A model generated the notes under the pieces. It did no database searches. It was not told the origin of the DNA and saw nothing but the letters and a program-made list of their open reading frames with translations. Both the position numbers and the translations under genes were made by a program. DNA of 64,000 bases from Polytrichum commune (taxonomy: Eukaryota > Streptophyta > Polytrichopsida > Polytrichales > Polytrichaceae), in the NCBI GenBank assembly GCA_950295325.1, contig OX485807.1:14411001-14475000 (forward strand), read 5' to 3'. How positions within the stretch are numbered: position 1 is the stretch's first letter; the number at the start of each line of letters is the position of its first letter. Of this stretch, positions 25,624 through 34,879 are shown one piece after another.

Positions 25624-25873
25624 TAGCTACTAGATGGTTCGATTAGTCTTTCGCCCCTATACCCAAGTCTGACGAACGATTTGCACGTCAGTATCGCTAC
25701 GAGCCTCCACCAGAGTTTCCTCTGGCTTCGCCCTGCTCAGGCATAGTTCACCATCTTTCGGGTCCCAACAGGTATGCTCACACTCAAACCTTTCACAGAA
25801 GATCAGGGTCGGTCGATGGTGCTCCCCTTTGTTACTGGGGGATCCCACCTGTCAGGTTCCTTGCGCCTCAATG
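25090..25873 (-). rRNA. 25S rRNA gene fragment (antisense, diverged)
   Basis: The minus strand is recognisable 25S rRNA. On the plus strand it shows the familiar reverse-complement words TAGGATCGACTAACCCATGT, ACTACCACCAAGATCTGCAC, GACTTCCATGACCACCGTCC and CATCGCCAGTTCTGCTTACC, plus TTCGCCCCTATACCCAAGTC. Many substitutions and small indels show it is a pseudogene fragment. Its left edge lies about 25 bp from one palindrome and its right edge abuts another (25874). Confidence 0.85.
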
Positions 25874-25903
25874 AAGCCTTGTCTCGGATCCGAGACAAGG
25901 CTT
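25874..25903. repeat. 30-bp perfect palindrome (copy 2)
   Basis: Core TTGTCTCGGATCCGAGACAA extended to AAGCC...GGCTT. Sits between two 95-bp rDNA direct repeats. Confidence 0.95.
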
Positions 25904-25995
25904 TCGGGTCCCAACAGGTATGCTCACACTCAAACCTTTCACAGAAGATCAGGGTCGGTCGATGGTGCTCCCCTTTGTTACCGGGGGATCCCACC
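25904..25995 (-). rRNA. Second 25S fragment, direct duplicate of 25755-25849
   Basis: The 95 bp at 25901-25995 repeat 25755-25849 with one difference (TTACT versus TTACC). A palindrome lies between the two copies, overlapping the first three bases of the repeat. Sequence after 25995 is no longer rDNA. Confidence 0.85.
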
Positions 25996-27359
25996 GTGTG
26001 TGTGGATTTAATTCTCAGCAGGCAATGAAACTGGAAGTTTCATTTTTTCTCAAGTTTGTGCTGTGAGAAATATGTGCTTCCATTATCTTGCTCTTTCGAG
26101 CCCTTGGTTGCTTCTGCACCTACTCACCCAATGTCCGGGGAGAATTTCCGGCATACTCGGTCGAGATCTTAGTGTTTCCCAGTCCAAACCAGTTACATGT
26201 TGACATCTATCAGGTTTTCTTTATCAATTAGAGGTAGATTCCATATATCATTCCTCTAAGATGATCGGTAGTTTTCCCGAAGTCTTGAACTTCAACTGGG
26301 TAGTTCTCAAACTCAACCGGTTCATCCTGTAACTAGCGATTGGTCCTCCCTGTTCATTAATTGTACTGACCCGCTTCGTGGTTTCAATTTCACAGTTGTG
26401 ATCTTCATCATGAAGGAGAGTAACGACCCTAGTGACCAACTTGAGGTATTTCACGAAATTCAAGAAATTTGAAATTGCAGCTCAACTTGGAAACACTGGG
26501 ATCTCAACCAATTATGTCCAAAAATCTCCCCGGACACTAACCTGTATAGAAAAAATGGGCTTGAATTCACATCGGTGGAATTGCACCGTTACTTCTTATA
26601 CTTTCTTTCTTTCTATTTCTCCTTTTGTGAGCAATGTTAGAAGTAACTTGGGAACAATTACTCACTTTTTGGCGTTCTTTCCTCCGGAATCCAGAAGCAG
26701 GATGCCATCATCATGCCCGATGAATGTCACGGAGAGCAGATCAACTGACTGATAGATTCTCACAGCCACCCTCGAACCCTGCAATTTCAAATTTCTGGTA
26801 TTTTATTTCTGTAAGTTCTGTGACAAGGAAAAATCAATGTTAGTGGACTTGACGGGTCTTACAGCTGCAGCCTGCTTTTGAAAGTACTTGCATAGTGATG
26901 TGGAACCCTCCAATCGAATCTGAAGCTTGAACCTGCAAATCGTCTCTAGAGCTAATTCCAAATCTAATTGCCAATGTGAGGATCAACAAATCTGGCGTTT
27001 TACTGTCAAGTTTTAGGGGTATTCTTCCGCACTGTCTTCACACTTGCGAGCCTACTTGCATCAACCTTTGTGAGTACATTCTTTCAAATAGCCCCGAACA
27101 TCAAAAGCTGAGCCTTGCCATTGGAACTTGAAGGTTGAGCGACAATGAGCACTGATGAGATTGAGCCGAGGATTGAGCAGGCTCTGGATCCATCACTTCT
27201 GAACTAATATCCTCGGAGTGACATGTAATTAAGGTAGCATTCGACAGGTTTCGCAACTAATAAAATACCTAAAACAAGGTAACGTTATGTCTAGGGTGTG
27301 GGCTTTTGATTTTAGTAATGCATAGATAACTCAATCTAAACTAGAGTTCTCCCATTGCA
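25996..27359. other. Unidentified captured DNA between rDNA fragments
   Basis: Composition is more balanced than the spacer. On the minus strand 26463-26248 an open frame (VKYLKLVTRVVTLLHDEDHN..) continues into the segment shared with 18044-18275. I do not recognise a family. A CTTT run lies near 26600. It may be a fragment of a host gene taken up with the rDNA, as Pack-MULEs do. Confidence 0.4.
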
Positions 27360-27434
27360 TGGGCACTTTCCAGTTCGCTCGCCGTTACTAGGGAAATCCT
27401 GGTTAGTTTCTTCTCCTCCGCTTAGTGATATGCT
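27360..27434 (-). rRNA. 5' end of 25S rRNA gene (antisense fragment)
   Basis: Plus-strand words TTCGCTCGCCGTTACTAGGG and TCCTCCGCTTAGTGATATGC are the complement of the conserved start of 25S rRNA. The fragment stops at the CTT of TATGCTT, where a palindrome-like segment CTTGTCTCGG begins (27433). Confidence 0.85.
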
Positions 27435-27446
27435 TGTCTCGGAATG

Positions 27447-27468
27447 GTTGTCTCGGATCCAAGACAAC
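27447..27468. repeat. 22-bp palindrome with one mismatch (copy 3)
   Basis: GTTGTCTCGGATCCAAGACAAC; the single mismatch is a CpG-to-CpA change. A half copy CTTGTCTCGG lies just upstream at 27433 at the 25S border. Confidence 0.9.
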
Positions 27469-28227
27469 TAAATCGGGGTTCATCCATGGCCATATTTCAT
27501 CCCAAGCCTTGACTTGGAGCTTGAAGTCCAGAGTACTCCCGGAGCTGCTTAAAAAATAATAATAATATGTGTGTGTTTTTGATCTGTCATCACAAGAGAA
27601 ACGTAATCTGCACTGCAGAGTTGAAGGGGATGGAGCTTAGGGTTTGGTGTCTCTATGTGGGGTCAAATTGCAACTTCACATTGTGTTTTGAATTGGAAAA
27701 AAACATTGCATGTTTTGTGAAAACTTGCAATTAGCGTGCACAAGTTGTTCATAAGTTCACTGCATTGTCGGGGTATTGTCTTCCTCTCCACTTGTATGCT
27801 CAACTCAAATGCCTTGAATCAGTTTCTTAAATTCACCATTAAAATGAAGTTTGGTGGTCAAATGAAATTGTTGGAGATTAATCTCAAACTTAGAGAGAGA
27901 TATAATTGTCATCCTGGTGCTTAAACGCATGGCTTGCTTGAGATTAGATTCTGGTAAATGTTTTACCCCCAAACATTCAAGGTACCAAATCAAGCAAAAA
28001 ATAAGGTTATTCTAAATCAGATATAGGTCAATTTTAAATCAGATTATGAAAAATCATTTCCTGAAGAGTTGATTCTTTTGGCTTAGGTCATTTGACATGT
28101 CAAAGATCGCTCTCCAGCTTCAGCAGAAAATGATACGAGAGTGTTGAAAGATAATTGTCAAGTAGCAGGGCTTCATGTACATCAGAGAAACCCGTCAGTT
28201 TTCCTCTAGGATTGTGCATTAAATGGG

Positions 28228-28247
28228 TTGTCTCGGATCCGAGACAA
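28228..28247. repeat. 20-bp perfect palindrome (copy 4)
   Basis: TTGTCTCGGATCCGAGACAA at the start of the first unit of a three-unit tandem array. Confidence 0.95.
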
Positions 28248-28386
28248 GGGTGGACGGGTACTATTTCATTTTTTTGTTTTTTGAAAATGCTCTTGTCCTC
28301 ATTGCTTGGTTGTAGTTTTTTTTTTCGAAAATGCTTTCTTTCTCAATTCGTTAAGGGACTCACTCCAATTTTGTGCGTTAAATTTG

Positions 28387-28406
28387 TTGTCTCGGATCCG
28401 AGACAA
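28387..28406. repeat. 20-bp perfect palindrome (copy 5)
   Basis: TTGTCTCGGATCCGAGACAA at the start of the second tandem unit. Confidence 0.95.
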
Positions 28407-28540
28407 GGGTGGACGGGTACTATATCATTTTTTTTTTGAAAATGCTCTTGTCCTCATTGCTTGGTTGTAGTTTTTTTTTCGAAAATACTTTATTTCTCAA
28501 TTCGTTAAGGGACTCACTCCAATTTTGTGCGTTAAATTTG

Positions 28541-28560
28541 TTGTCTCGGATCCAAAACAA
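28541..28560. repeat. 20-bp palindrome, decayed (copy 6)
   Basis: TTGTCTCGGATCCAAAACAA; two G-to-A changes in the right arm. Start of the third tandem unit. Confidence 0.9.
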
Positions 28561-28676
28561 GGGTGGACGGGTACTATTTCATTTTTTTTTTCAAAATGAT
28601 GTTGTTCTCATTATTTGGTTTTAGTCTTTTTTTTGAAAATGCTCTTATTTCTCAATTCTCTTATCCATATGCGCAG

Positions 28677-29270
28677 ATGACTCACAAATTTGCAGAGGGT
28701 GAAAGCGAGAGCCCAAAGGTCAACATGGAGGTTGAAGATGGTGGTTTAGCAGAGATTGAGGAGAAATTACGGAGAGCCGTGAGAGGCAATTCACATGATG
28801 CAATTCAAAGTGCACTTGAATCTCCAAACTGTGAACTTGACGTGCCCTTGTGCAGGATGATTCCTATGAAGGATGTTAGAGAGCCCTTGAAGACTGATAT
28901 TCAGAAGTTGAAGGCAGAGTTCTCTCGTGGGTATAGGCGGGCATCAGCCTGCTTCTATCTATCCTTAAGGAGTTTTAGAATGGAAGAAGCAACCGTCACG
29001 GAGACTCATCGGGCTTCATGGTCGGATTTGTGGCGCAAGGAGGATTTGGAGTTTGAAGCTCGATTGGCAAAAAATCCAGCATTAGGAAAGTATTCTAATC
29101 GGTTTTTCTACGTATGGGACGGGAATCACCGTCATATTGCATGGATGCATGTTATTAGTGCCCTCCATAAAGATGATGCATTTTTTTCATGTTCCCGTAT
29201 GTTCTGTTTTCATCAACGTATCTTCAGAAAATTGTAACATGCTATTGCATACGATGACAGATTGAAACAA
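28677..29270 (+). other. Exon encoding the ParB/sulfiredoxin-like domain
   Basis: Within this 594-nt exon an acidic start (FAEGESESPKVN) leads into a box-I-like segment VPLCRMIPMKDVREPL. After a helical stretch comes FFYVWDGNHRHIAWMHVI (GNHR codons 29121-29132), the ParB box II/sulfiredoxin-type nucleotide-phosphate motif. A run of seven T at 29161-29167 shifts the frame; with one T fewer it would read on as HVPVCSVFINV. The original frame resumes as HAIAYDDRLKQ at the donor, so a second indel compensates. Fold assignment rests on motif spacing, not on a search. Confidence 0.6.
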
Positions 29271-29794
29271 GTAAGTTCTTCAAAATATGTTATTTGATTT
29301 TCGAATTTCTTGTTATTTATTATTTAAATACTCATGTTAGTAAATGCATCGTGTATCATTTGTATTCTTAGTTGAGGTGTATGTAATCCAGAAAAAACCA
29401 GGTTGATCACATCGCCCAACACTTCACGCACAATGTCAAGCGTGTCCAGCAATTGGGATTGCTAGACTTTGATCAACTTAAAGGACTTGTCAGTGATGAA
29501 GACCTTCAAGCTAGTATTCTTGAGTGGAATCGTCACGGTGGGAAGAGACGGAAGTGGTATCATCTTACTCACGATGCATTCATCAATTGTTTATACGAGG
29601 TAAATTACTTGTCTACTATCAATTTGTCACCTACAAGTTTAAATGAGAACTTGTCTGAATTTGTTATCTTTGTTTGTAGCAAGAAATCTCCGCAGCATAA
29701 GAAGAGGCAATCAGGTGGTACAAAGACAGTCTTGTCACCGGTACAAGCGAAGATAGAATTGGAAGTCCGTTGTCGTGATGTGGGCGGTCTATTA

Positions 29795-31010
29795 GTTAGA
29801 ATTTAGATATTTTATTTGTTTTCGTTATTTTTAAGTTAATCTTAGTTAGGTAAAAACCGGTCTTAAGTTGAAGACCGGATGAATTGATAAATGGATGTGG
29901 TAGGTAGGATTGGATTTACCGGCGGGCCAATAGCTAACCACCTAGGAGTTCTAGAAGGTTTTTACTTTAAATTCCTATTGGCTTGCCGGATTAGCTTTTA
30001 GCCCCAAACTTCCTATTTCTAGCGGGATAAAGGTTCTAGAAACCTTTAAACCCATATCTTTCTTATTTCTAGTAGGATAAGGATTCTATAAATCTTTAAC
30101 CCCAAAAGTCACCCATTAGCAAGCCACTTGGAGGGGTTCTAGAGGACCTTACCTCGATGGTTTCCTATTGGCCGAAAGGGGGCAAGGTGGAAGACTATTT
30201 AAGGGGTGTCAGAAGAGTGTTTAGGGGGACCATTAGTATTTTGAAGTTGATACTTGTGTAGGATCGAAGGAGCTTAGAACATTTTGAGAGGAATAAGTAC
30301 TTAGGAGGCTCATTTATACAAAAGGGTGTGGAGGTGTGGCATTTAGAGTGACTAGATTGCACTAGGTGCACTACTTGTTGAGTTTTATTGGTTATGAACT
30401 TGATCAAAATTTTATAGTGAAAGATTTGTCAATTATGGATGATCGGAGTGTTCAATGGATATGAAAATTTGAGGAATTATTTATTCTGAGTTATGAAAAT
30501 TGTGGTAAAAATTTGAGAGCTTCAATCATTGGCATGAAAACGTTATTAAGAGTTGAAGGGAAGGGTGTCTAGGAACAAAACCAACTAAACTAGGAAAGTT
30601 TGAAAATATGTATATTTTAGAGGATTATAGATATGAATACTAAAATTTGACACTACCTTTTGAACTTACACATCTATCTTGTGTTAAAATCTGAGATTTA
30701 TTGGAAATAAGAGTAGGAAGTTATTAAGATTTTAGTGACCGGGTGTTTTATCACAGCATTCATGCTAGGTAGTTAAAGTTAGAATATAATACATAACTTT
30801 TGCATATGAACTCTGATTGTGCTCAAATTTGGTGAGAATGTTTTCATAAGGTACTTAATAAGTAAACTAAATTTCACTTGAAGAAGATGAGTTGGTTTTG
30901 AGTTATACTATTCTGAAGTTTAGAGGGACCATATTGAGAGAGATTTACATCAAGAGTGTAGAAGAAGGTAAGCTACTATATATTTTTTTAAACACTACCA
31001 TAAAATAGAA
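29795..31010. mobile_element. Possible solo LTR or other insertion inside an intron (low confidence)
   Basis: The run after exon 5 differs in texture: imperfect internal repeats of TTCTAG..GGATAA at 29990-30090, a TATA-like TATTTAAGGGG at about 30197, then over 600 bp of AT-rich DNA. It sits where the second MULE gene needs an unusually long intron. I found neither clear TG..CA ends nor a 5-bp target duplication. Confidence 0.25.
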
Positions 31011-31239
31011 GCCCGGCGCTTACCGGATAGTGCACATTTTCCTTGACACCGTTTGAACTACAGGCCGCCGCAACTAAAGCTGTTGAGGCAAAGAAGACCT
31101 CCCTCTCCACAGACCTATCTCGGTACCTCGCAATTACCAATCCAGCAAATGGAGAGGGTTTCATAAGAGAGGTATGTGCTCCACCATCTATCATAGATTT
31201 TTTTGTTTTTTGTAATTTTATTCAACTTGGTTTGCATGG

Positions 31240-31253
31240 TCTCGGATCCGAGA
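31240..31253. repeat. 14-bp core palindrome (copy 7)
   Basis: TCTCGGATCCGAGA with outer arms decayed (GG..GAAG). Lies in the intron after exon 31064-31171. Confidence 0.9.
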
Positions 31254-32731
31254 GAAGTTAGATGGGACGTTTATAATAAATATTTATGAAATAATAATCC
31301 TCTTACTATTGTGTGCTTTGTTTTAGAAAAAGTTCTATGTGGCTGAGGTAAGTGATTAGTTAAATTAGGAGGCCTTCACTGGTTTTTGTGATGCTATTTT
31401 GTGTGGTTGGCTTGATTATGGGTTTAAGAGAGATAAAAGAAACAATTAATGTCGTAAATTTTATATATATGTCATTAAATGTTTTCTATATTATGTCTTT
31501 TTTTGTAGTGCAAATTTTTACTAATCTAATTGTACTTTTGAAAGTAGATTATTCGTCACTTTGATATCTTTCAAGTGAAGCTTGAGATGACTTCAGAGAA
31601 ACTACAACTTATTGCAACAACAAAGGTTTCTTCGAAGCACAAAGAGAGATGGTGAAGGTGCTGGAATATGAGTAAGGAGAGTCGTAAAGAATACAACTTT
31701 CCTCCCTCACCCACTTCTGATTCAGTTCTTCGGATTTGGATAGATCAAGCTGCCTTCTGGGCTGGGGTATGTTATTTTGAACCGTATATTTTAATTTTTT
31801 GGTGAAGTTTAAGTTATATCTAAAATTTGAGAATTAGATGGATTGAATTGAATTTGTTTTGCTGAATAATTGTACATTGTTGTAGTTAGAGGAAGAGGCA
31901 GTAAATCGATTTGAGAAAATTATGGAGGAAAATGCTATCATATTGAAGACCGAGGACTTGCCCAACCCAGTGGACGATATTGGAACTTGGATTGAGTCCC
32001 ATTCTATTATTTTGTGGGGGAAGGCTTTCAAAGAATTTTTTTCAAAGGATGGCACTTATACGAAGAAGGAGTTATTTCTTGTCCAAGCTGGTACTGAGAA
32101 TGCTATGAAGAGAGCTATCTTGAGATATTTCTGGAGGGAGTTGGTGATTAAGGGGGCCATTGATAGGAAGAACATTCCTCAACGTTTTAACAAGTGGGTG
32201 GATGTTTCTAGTAGTGAATGTATTTTTTCAGACTATCAGAAAAAATATTTTGGAAGACCTCATCTTCTTCAATGTCCTTGGTATCTTGAGTTAAAGGAAA
32301 ATGAAAGATGTCCTGGAGAGGAGAGAGCCTTGAAGGCTAGTTGTGACAATATGATGCAACAATTAGAGGTTGAGAATTTGGTGCATATTGAAGAAGATGC
32401 ATCGGAGGTGGGTGATGACAGCTCTATATCTCACAAACAAAGGAAGAAATTGGCTGACAATAAAGCAAAGGTTGAAACTCGTTTGAAGGAGAAAGAAGAA
32501 AAGAAGAAATGCAAGGAGGAGGAAATAAAGTTGAAGAAGGAGGTTGTGGCACGGAACAAAGAGTTGGCGAAGCTTGTGTTAAAGGAAGGGCCAGAGAAAC
32601 TTCTTTCTTATGTGGGTATTTCTCCTTCAAGCAGTAGCATGCCCGCTACTATAAGTCCTTTGGTTTCTCAGGTGCCTCTTTCCGTTGCCCTTTTTTCTTC
32701 ACAAACGGTGTATACTATCCCATGCTCGTAG

Positions 32732-33821
32732 TTGGATGATGTAGAGAGTGGGATAGAGATCATCAATGATAGTCCTTCAGGTATTTTGGACTTGTTTGAT
32801 GATGTTACTGAGAGTGATGAGCCAAAGATTTGGAGGCGTATGAAGGCATGGATTAAAGATCATCAAGGTAAAAAGATTCGAAATTATGTGGGTTATGAAG
32901 CTGACAATATAGTTGATCTTGTTATCTTTGATGTTCCAGAGGATTTACCTGTTCTTGGACTTGGTATTGCTGGTGAAATTCCACCTTGGAACCGTCATCC
33001 AAAGACTAAACCAGAGGGTATAGATGGAATAGTGGAATTCATATGGATCAAGAGGCATTTTGAGTTTGCCATGCAGTTTCTTCAAGATGATGGTGCCCTC
33101 ATTGTATTTTATCCTGATTCAAAGTTTATATCCAATGAGCTTTTATCTTGGGTGGATTAGGCAAATTTTCAGGAGGAATCCAAGTGGTTTGCAATTAACG
33201 GCCTTCCTTTTACTGTCCCGGATCATCCATCCCGTATGCACAAAGTGTTTCATGGTGAAATGCTCTGTTAGAAAGGAAAATCCGGATGAAGAGGTTCCAA
33301 TGTCCAATTTTGTGTTTTGTGACCATCCTGAACTTCTTGCACAGGGCATCAAGTTGTCATCAGATGGACATCTCACAAACCTCATTGATGTTGATTCTCT
33401 AACTGTTCAGTCGGAGAATAGAATGCCATTTAGAGGTGCACGGAAGAAGTCTTCTAATTACTCATCGCTCTTATTGATCTCTGCACGGTTGAAGATGACA
33501 TTGTCATGGACCTCACAGCCTCCACATGTATTATATTTTCCCTATACTTTTCTTTTGATATGTTTTGTCATTAATTTATACCAAGTACTAAATGGTATTG
33601 TTTATTTCAGGTGCTTCTGTTCGGGCATCAAAGAGTCTTCATCGTCATATTATTGCATTTGAATATGACAATATCTTATACAAAGAGGTATTGGTTCGTC
33701 TTCTTCCCCAAGCTGAAGAAGTTCAGTCAGTCAAAGTTACAAGGTCTTCTCCAAAGAAGAAACGCCCTTTGGAGAATGCAGATGAGCCAGAGAAGAAGAC
33801 TGTTGCCAAGCGAGCTTGTAA
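32732..33821 (+). other. Two exons encoding the methyltransferase-like domain
   Basis: The order catalytic-motif region first (DVPE at 32930-32941; LQDDGALIVFYPDSKF strand after it), then PFRGARKKS, then the AdoMet-binding glycine-loop region (MDLTAST|CASVRAS across the intron 33528-33610) and acidic strand end (IIAFEYD) is that of beta-class N4-cytosine/N6-adenine methyltransferases. The codon split by the intron is T|GT (Cys), one base from G|GT (Gly), where the family has Gly. A TAG lies at 33158. The frame moves +1 between about 33270 and 33460 and then returns. Catalysis is unlikely in this copy. Confidence 0.62.
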
Positions 33822-34211
33822 GTAAGTCTACACTATCTATCTTCAAATTTTTAAACATGTCCTCAATTTTTCTTACCAACATTTTTAAATGGTTGATTTT
33901 TACTTGTTTATAGATGGCGCAAGGAAGCGTTGAAGTCCTCTATGATGAAGTATGATGGAAGCATTCTCTCACACTATATCAGTAAGATTAGAAGCCCTAT
34001 TAGACCTCTTCAACTTCCTTTTCATGCTGAGATTGTTGCAGAAGCGCATGCAGCTACTTCATCACCAGACCTTTCTCCAGAAAAACATAGTAGTTGCCGT
34101 CCTGTAGAAAAATATTTCCATATTTCTGCAGAAGTTGATGGATTATCTAGTGACAGTGATAGCGAGGAAGGATGGATTGAGGCTTCTAATGATGTTGAAA
34201 TGTCTTCGTGA

Positions 34212-34879
34212 TCATTGAAGCACTTCACATAAAAATACGTGTATTTCCTTCTAATATACGATCTATTTTTATTTTTATGAACCTTGGATTTTAAGAACTT
34301 TAAAGGCTTTGAAGATCTACATAGCATTGTCCTCGACATCGACGACCAATTGCTTTGTTCCGATGTTCAAACGGAAGCTAGACATATGTATGATGAATTG
34401 TGATGATCGTTTGAGACGTTTTAGCAAAACCTCAACAAACTGACATTTAATGTCAAGCATAAAAAATTCATGCATTCGCGACAAACGACTCTGCATGACA
34501 TATTCAAACAATAAAATACAAACCCTGATTTTTGTTAAAAAAAAATTGCACACTTAACCATGATGGGTACTTAAATGGATGCGTACTTTATTAACCACTT
34601 TAATGTCTAGATGATGACTATTTAAATTGGGCCATTTGAAAAAAATTCAACCATGTTGATATGCCATGTTGGGAGATTCTAATGTACCAAAGGTGTTTTT
34701 TTTTGTTTACAAGGTCTTTCCAAAAAAATTCATTTGTGTGAACTGCAAAAATCCCTCCGCGGGAATAGGACCTTGATTAATTTTTGTTAAATAATATGTA
34801 GATTTTATAGAATGAAACCATAAATTCTCCACGGTCATAGGGTCTATATCATACATTTCATTGAAAAATTTGAAGAATA
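34212..34879. other. Subterminal region of the MULE, right side
   Basis: No gene. Presumed 3' untranslated region of the second gene then AT-rich DNA; poly-T and poly-A runs near 34695 and 34540. Confidence 0.45.

Larger units (their letters stand above)
24922..28226. other. Large intron of the second MULE gene, packed with captured DNA
   Basis: Flanked by a donor (GAG|GTAGGT) and an acceptor (GCGCAG|ATG at 28676) of the same phase when taken together with the downstream tandem array. It contains antisense 25S rDNA, a segment matching 18044-18275, unidentified gene-like DNA and several palindromes. No coding exon is recognised inside. Confidence 0.5.
28227..28676. repeat. Three-unit tandem array (~155 bp each) up to the exon 3 splice acceptor
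   Basis: Each unit starts with the palindrome, then GGGTGGACGGGTACTAT, a T-rich stretch, AATGCTCTTGTCCTCATTGC-like text and CAATTCGTTAAGGGACTCAC. Unit starts at 28228, 28387 and 28541 give lengths of 159 and 154 bp. The third unit diverges as it runs into the splice acceptor. Open frames through the array are incidental. Confidence 0.88.
24426..34211 (+). pseudogene. ParB/Srx-like plus beta-class DNA amino-methyltransferase-like gene of the MULE
   Basis: Inferred exons: 24426-24644, 24835-24921, 28677-29270, 29402-29599, 29680-about 29790, 31064-31171, 31327-31347 (21-nt microexon), 31548-31766, 31886-32671, 32732-33527, 33611-33821, 33914-34211. Almost all have GT-AG borders; joins are phase 0 until the last two. 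The protein opens with an Arg-rich leader (RGRGRRRSSH, KAQRRRREK; likely nuclear signal). Then come a ParB/sulfiredoxin-like domain (VPLCRMIP...VWDGNHRHIAW), a helical VDHIAQHFTHNVKRVQQLG region, a Lys/Glu coiled coil and a permuted methyltransferase: motif IV position (VDLVIFDVPE), motif X-like (FRGARKKS), motif I (IVMDLTAST) and motif II (HIIAFEYD). Disabling changes: TAA 29698, TGA 31653, TAG 33158, and compensating frameshift pairs in exons 3 and 10. The DPPY-type motif reads DVPE. A DNA-binding or modification partner of the transposase is an inference. Confidence 0.72.

Noticed and set aside
25105-26028. Several plus-strand frames of 60-86 codons
   Set aside because: They lie on antisense 25S rDNA and are incidental.
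28228-28560. CRISPR-like array
   Set aside because: Only three units, spacers are near-identical and the context is a plant transposon intron.
28155-28624. Overlapping hydrophobic frames (WTGTISFFCFLKM types)
   Set aside because: They are produced by the three-unit tandem array and its T runs; no start context and identical by repetition.
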